A stretch of DNA of 64,000 nt from the NCBI GenBank assembly GCA_037190225.1, contig JBBCJL010000007.1:1-64000 (forward strand), written 5' to 3'. Shown piece by piece: positions 59,861 to 64,000 of this stretch. How positions within the stretch are numbered: position 1 is the stretch's first letter; each line of letters begins with the position of its first letter. The notes under the pieces are model-generated. The model worked only from the letters and a program-made list of their open reading frames with translations. It was not told where the DNA came from and made no database searches. Source of the stretch: MKSF01 sp037190225 (lineage in GTDB: Bacteria > Bacteroidota > Bacteroidia > Chitinophagales > Chitinophagaceae). The translations under genes and the position numbers were made by a program.

Positions 59861-60182
59861 AAAAAGCCGGGGCGGTTGACCCCGCAAAGATAATTAATTC
59901 TGCGGGCATCCGGTAAGGCCGGACATGAAAGCACGGACCGGGAGGCAGAAGTGTAATGCTATCAGAATGAACGGGATGGCGACAGCTTGCAGCCCTTAGA
60001 GGTATATGGTGACCTGTACCGGTTTTCAGGAAAATTCACTTTTGGCAATAAATGGGTTTAAGTCTCACTTTGTGTTTCTATTTCACCAAAGCAAATAAAA
60101 TTCACTTTTTCTTTTTAAATTAGCTAACAAAATTTATTGCTTTGATGCCAATTGTTATAATTATTATAAATAAGAATTGTAT

Positions 60183-61139
60183 ATGAATATTGCTTTAACT
60201 GATAAACAAAAAGATAGACTTAAAGTACTTGAACCCAAGCTAAATAAAGCTATTCAAGAACAAGATTTTGAAAATGCTAAAAATCTTGTGGTAGATATAC
60301 AGAGTCTTTTGAGGCCGACCAAGCATTACGTCAGACTTATTCAATCTAAAAATAAACTTTACGAACTAGCAATAGAACTGAATAAATGCGATTTTGCACT
60401 TAATGGACTTTTATCTAATGAAAAAATTTTAAATGAAAATACTCGAATATATATAGAAACTATTTCACTCATAGCAATTTGCTATTTAAGAATGAAAGAA
60501 ATTGAAAATGCCAAAAAATATATTCAAAAGGTTCTCAAAAATCATAAGGTAATTAAAACTCAAAGAACTAGAGAAATTTTCCATTCAGAAATTATTAATA
60601 GATTTAATGAAGAAGTAGCCCTTGCTACGTTAACAAATGTTCTATCAGCTAACTTGGACGAAGAAGAAATTGAAAGAGAATCAATCAGAATAATACAAAC
60701 TTTAACGGAAGATGAAATTTATAGTATGATTGGAAAATCTTCTCCACAAGTAACTAAAGATTTAATTTATTTAGTTTATGATTATTCAACCAAGCAACTT
60801 CCATCTGCTGAGAGGCTTGCTCTTCCAAACCCTGACCAAAAAGTTAAAGATAAAGAAGTTGGGCTGACTGTTTTTGAATCTATTAAACGAGTGGTTTATA
60901 ATTCATTATGCAACCCAGAAAGTGATATTTATAAAACTTGGTTTAATAATGGAATGCAAGTCGTATTAAGTAAAGGTTATATAAAGTCTGCTGTAATTTC
61001 GTGCTTAATTAACATAGGTTTTGGAGTTTCAATGATTGCAGCATCAATTATAGCACTTATAACTAAATTCGGGATTGAAGTTTATTGTACCAAGTATAAA
61101 CCTAAATACGTATCTGAGATTAGAAATAGTAAAGTATAG
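60183..61139 (+). CDS. Hypothetical TPR-like protein with C-terminal membrane anchor
   Basis: 318 aa from ATG 60183. AT-rich (far below the neighbours). The first 140 residues are helical hairpins of TPR type (KAIQEQDFENAKNLVVDIQS, AICYLRMKEIENAKKYIQKV). Near the C-terminus there is one membrane helix (ISCLINIGFGVSMIAASIIALI). No family recognised. AT-rich non-coding sequence surrounds it on both sides (60,010-60,182 and 61,140-61,260), so the whole block looks acquired. Confidence 0.7.
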   Translation: MNIALTDKQKDRLKVLEPKLNKAIQEQDFENAKNLVVDIQSLLRPTKHYVRLIQSKNKLYELAIELNKCDFALNGLLSNEKILNENTRIYIETISLIAICYLRMKEIENAKKYIQKVLKNHKVIKTQRTREIFHSEIINRFNEEVALATLTNVLSANLDEEEIERESIRIIQTLTEDEIYSMIGKSSPQVTKDLIYLVYDYSTKQLPSAERLALPNPDQKVKDKEVGLTVFESIKRVVYNSLCNPESDIYKTWFNNGMQVVLSKGYIKSAVISCLINIGFGVSMIAASIIALITKFGIEVYCTKYKPKYVSEIRNSKV

Positions 61140-61340
61140 AATTAAGATTTATTTACAAACTAAAACTAACTCTAACCATAATACTCTTGAAACCTTAAAC
61201 TCTACAGTGTAATTTCATTTAATCTATATCGGAAAAAGGATTAATTTTATCGTTTTATTTCAACCCGGTACGAAAAGACCGGAACTGTTTATTATAGCTA
61301 CCGGCGCATCCAGATGCCCGGCATTACAAATGTTTAAAAA

Positions 61341-64000
61341 ATGACACAGCGTAACAGTACCCCCACGCTCAGGCTGAGTGGGCTGGAGCCTTTGGTAGTA
61401 AGGCCCGATACCAATTTCCTGAACATTGGCGAACGGACCAATGTGACCGGTTCCAAAAAATTTGCCCGTCTTATAAGGGAAGATAAATACGAGGAGGCCA
61501 TCAGCGTAGCCCGCCAGCAGATAGAGAACGGCGCCCAGATCATAGATATCAATATGGACGATGCGCTGTTGGACGGCGTACAGGCCATGACCACGTATGT
61601 CAACCTGCTCCAGAGCGAGCCGGATATAGCGCGGGTGCCCGTAATGCTGGATTCCTCCAAGTTCGGGATCATAGAGGCCGGCTTGAAGTGCATACAGGGT
61701 AAATGTATCGTGAACTCCATCTCCCTGAAGGAAGGTGAGGCCAGATTTAAGGAGCAGGCCGGGATATGCCGCCTGTTTGGCGCAGCGGTGGTGGTAATGG
61801 CATTCGATGAGACCGGCCAGGCCGATACCTACGAGCGTAAGATATCCATCTGTAAAAGGGCCTATGACATCCTGGTGCATGAGGTGGGATTCCCCCCGCA
61901 GGACATCATTTTCGATCCCAATATCTTCGCGGTGGCCACAGGCATAGAAGCGCATAATAACTATGCCGTGGATTTTATAGAAGCTACCCGGTGGATAAAG
62001 GAGCACCTGCCCTATGCCCGTATCAGCGGGGGCGTGAGCAATGTGTCTTTTTCTTTCCGGGGTAATGATGCCGTCCGGGAGGCCATACACAGCGTATTCC
62101 TGTACCATGCCATCAGGGCGGGTATGGATATGGGCATTGTCAATGCCGGCCAGCTGGTGGTATATGACGAGATCGAGCCGCAGCTGAAGCGGCTGTGCGA
62201 GGATGTGATCCTGAACAGGAATAACGAGCATAATGAGGCCACTGATGCGCTGATAGCCCTGGCGGAAACCGTCCGGCAGACCGGCAAGGCCGAGGTGAAG
62301 ACCCGGGAATGGCGTAACAATACGGTGCAGGAGCGGCTGAAATACGCGTTGGTGAACGGCATCACGGATCATATTGACGAGGATACGGAAGAGGCAAGGG
62401 GCCTCTACTCCCGCCCGCTGGAAGTAATAGAAGGTCCGTTGATGGACGGTATGAACGTAGTAGGCGACCTGTTCGGGAGCGGTAAGATGTTCCTGCCGCA
62501 GGTCGTGAAAAGCGCCCGCGTGATGAAAAAAAGCGTTGCCTATCTTCTGCCCTTTATAGAAGAGGAAAAAAGCCGGAACAATATCACTACCAGCAACGGC
62601 AGGATACTGATGGCCACCGTGAAAGGTGATGTGCATGATATCGGTAAGAATATCGTGGGAGTGGTGCTGGCCTGCAACGGCTACGAGATCGTTGACCTGG
62701 GGGTGATGGTGCCCTGCAGCGAGATCATTGCCAAAGCGAGGGAGCACCAGGTGGATATCATAGGCCTGAGCGGCCTGATCACGCCTTCGCTGGATGAAAT
62801 GGTAACCGTAGCGCGGACCCTGAAGGAAGAAAACCTGGATATTCCCCTGCTGATAGGCGGCGCCACCACTTCCAGGCTGCATACGGCATTGAAGATCGCA
62901 CCGGAATATGACCATAACGTGGTGCATGTGCTGGATGCGTCCAAAAGCGTTACCACGGCTACCATGTTACTGAAGCAGGACAGCAGGAAGGAATACTTGG
63001 GCAGCATCAGGGCGGAGTACGAGCAGCTGCAGGCAGACTATCTTAAAAAGCAGGGTATCAAAACCCTGGTGGATTATTCCGAAGCGGTGGCGCAGAAGAA
63101 GCAGATCGCCTGGGAGGACTATACACCCCCGGTGCCCGCATTCAATAATACCACCAAAGTGATCGTGTTTGACATAGCCGTGCTGCGGGAGTATATCGAC
63201 TGGACCCCGTTTTTCATTACCTGGGAGTTCAGGGGCAGGTTCCCCCAGATACTGGAGGATGAGCATATAGGCAGCGAAGCTACCCGGCTTTATAATGACG
63301 CCCAGAGGATGCTGCAGGATATCATTGATAATAAAACGCTGACGGCCAAAGGCGTATATGATTTCTGGAAGGCCAATACCGATGATAGGGATACCATCTA
63401 CCTGTATGATAAGGACAGCCGGCCGCTCTGCACATTAGAGATGCTCCGCCAGCAGGTAAAGAAAGCTAAAGGATTGCCTTATATGTCCCTGGCGGATTTT
63501 GTAGCTCCTGAGTCCGCTTACGGGAAGGCCGGCGACCATATGGGCGCATTCGCGGTAACGGTGGACGGCCTGGAGCCGCTCATCCGGCAGTACGAGGCGG
63601 ACATGGACGATTACAGCAAGATCATGCTGCAGGCCCTGGCGGACAGGCTGGTGGAAGCGGCGGCGGAGTACCTGCACCTGCTGGTCAGGACCAGGGAATG
63701 GGGCTATGCTGCAGAGGAAGCGCTGGACAGGCAGTCGCTGATCCTGGAAAAATACCAGGGCATCCGGCCTGCCCCGGGATACCCCGCCTGTCCTGACCAT
63801 ACGGAGAAAATAAAATTATTCAGCTTGTTGAATGTAACCGGAAATATCGGCATAAATTTGACGGAAAATCTGGCTATGTATCCCGTGTCATCAGTATGCG
63901 GATGGTACTTCTCGCATCCCGAATCACAATATTTCGGTGTGGGCAGGATCAATGCCTCCCAGCTGCAGGATTATATAGCCCGGAAAACGGACAGCGAAAA
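61341..64000 (+). CDS. metH: Methionine synthase, cobalamin-dependent, C-terminal part (3' end outside the window)
   Basis: At least 886 codons from ATG 61341 without stop to the window edge. Order: pterin-binding domain (FLNIGERTNVTGSKKFARLI, INMDDALLDGVQAM), helical cap, cobalamin-binding domain with VKGDVHDIGKNIVGVVL (about residue 430; the axial His) and the S-adenosylmethionine reactivation domain (RPAPGYPACPDHTE, FSHPESQYFGVGRI). The homocysteine-binding domain is absent from this gene, as in Bacteroidota with a split MetH, but its gene is not upstream in this window. No clear cobalamin riboswitch is seen in the 200 bases before the start. Confidence 0.95.
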   Translation, partial: MTQRNSTPTLRLSGLEPLVVRPDTNFLNIGERTNVTGSKKFARLIREDKYEEAISVARQQIENGAQIIDINMDDALLDGVQAMTTYVNLLQSEPDIARVPVMLDSSKFGIIEAGLKCIQGKCIVNSISLKEGEARFKEQAGICRLFGAAVVVMAFDETGQADTYERKISICKRAYDILVHEVGFPPQDIIFDPNIFAVATGIEAHNNYAVDFIEATRWIKEHLPYARISGGVSNVSFSFRGNDAVREAIHSVFLYHAIRAGMDMGIVNAGQLVVYDEIEPQLKRLCEDVILNRNNEHNEATDALIALAETVRQTGKAEVKTREWRNNTVQERLKYALVNGITDHIDEDTEEARGLYSRPLEVIEGPLMDGMNVVGDLFGSGKMFLPQVVKSARVMKKSVAYLLPFIEEEKSRNNITTSNGRILMATVKGDVHDIGKNIVGVVLACNGYEIVDLGVMVPCSEIIAKAREHQVDIIGLSGLITPSLDEMVTVARTLKEENLDIPLLIGGATTSRLHTALKIAPEYDHNVVHVLDASKSVTTATMLLKQDSRKEYLGSIRAEYEQLQADYLKKQGIKTLVDYSEAVAQKKQIAWEDYTPPVPAFNNTTKVIVFDIAVLREYIDWTPFFITWEFRGRFPQILEDEHIGSEATRLYNDAQRMLQDIIDNKTLTAKGVYDFWKANTDDRDTIYLYDKDSRPLCTLEMLRQQVKKAKGLPYMSLADFVAPESAYGKAGDHMGAFAVTVDGLEPLIRQYEADMDDYSKIMLQALADRLVEAAAEYLHLLVRTREWGYAAEEALDRQSLILEKYQGIRPAPGYPACPDHTEKIKLFSLLNVTGNIGINLTENLAMYPVSSVCGWYFSHPESQYFGVGRINASQLQDYIARKTDSE

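Noticed and set aside
61140..61340. Cobalamin riboswitch before metH
   Set aside because: No B12-box-like sequence or long leader structure could be recognised.
61260..62927. 555-aa open frame antisense to metH
   Set aside because: The plus strand encodes unmistakable MetH domains over the whole stretch; the antisense frame has low-complexity His/Tyr-rich content typical of a shadow.

Overview
The window comes from a member of the Bacteroidota, most likely the Chitinophagales/Chitinophagaceae. The support is type IX secretion sorting domains (type A and gliding-type), a PorZ-like propeller, SusC-type TonB plug modules, menaquinone synthesis by the futalosine route (MqnD), an RteC homologue, and promoters of the TAnnTTTG type without strong Shine-Dalgarno sequences. 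The backbone is moderately GC-rich and is broken by several clearly AT-rich accessory islands.

Region by region. (1) 1-10,550 is a sulfide/persulfide oxidation cluster on the minus strand: type II sulfide:quinone oxidoreductase, two YeeE/YedE sulfur transporters around an outer-membrane porin, a Crp/Fnr regulator, a TauE/SafE exporter, a YeiH-like remnant, and a persulfide dioxygenase-rhodanese fusion. A 3.3-kb IS1595-family transposon with passenger genes (1615-4914; 24-bp inverted ends, exact 8-bp target duplication TAATTTTT) sits in the 5' leader of the dioxygenase gene. It separates that gene from a promoter carrying the same GTAAC-N4-GTTAC palindrome found before three other genes or operons of the cluster. 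I infer that this palindrome is the operator of the Crp/Fnr protein; its spacing to the -7 element is 30 nt in all four cases. (2) 10,680-22,340 is a run of small metabolic and stress genes: DinB, AlkD-like repair, GNAT, a DGPF/YciI protein with an ECF42-type sigma factor, AraC regulator, quinone reductase-like MDR, acetyltransferase, Cys-type hydrolase, class C serine hydrolase, LytS/LytTR pair. (3) 22,590-26,935 is a decayed accessory region: several IS1-family remnants, an orphan Rhs C-terminal tip with an HExxH toxin-like domain and adjacent candidate immunity gene, and a 21-bp minisatellite. (4) 26,935-31,750 holds large secreted T9SS substrates and a lipoprotein. (5) 31,750-41,720 is core metabolism (alaS, mqnD, YceI, DUF4197, Bcp, glutathione peroxidase, PaaZ). 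(6) 41,980-43,680 is a mobile-element scar (RteC homologue, degenerate IS3). (7) 44,360-54,990 holds porZ, ubiX, a thioredoxin, a GmhB-like phosphatase, YfhO, and an ECF sigma / membrane-anchored plug-domain protein / plug peptide / MuiA-plug fusion operon. (8) 55,150-64,000 holds a YhcG-type nuclease, acyl-CoA dehydrogenase, ribosomal proteins L19, L20, L35 and L31, an AT-rich island, and a 3'-truncated metH.

How the genes work together: the sulfur cluster forms a plausible pathway in which SQR makes persulfide, the dioxygenase-rhodanese turns it into sulfite/thiosulfate, and the transporters move sulfur anions, all under one regulator. The transposon appears to have removed one step from that control. 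The second notable system is the ECF operon, where a SusC-type plug domain without a barrel has been placed on an anti-sigma-like membrane protein and on a DUF4139 (MuiA) protein, with near-identical sequence in the two genes.
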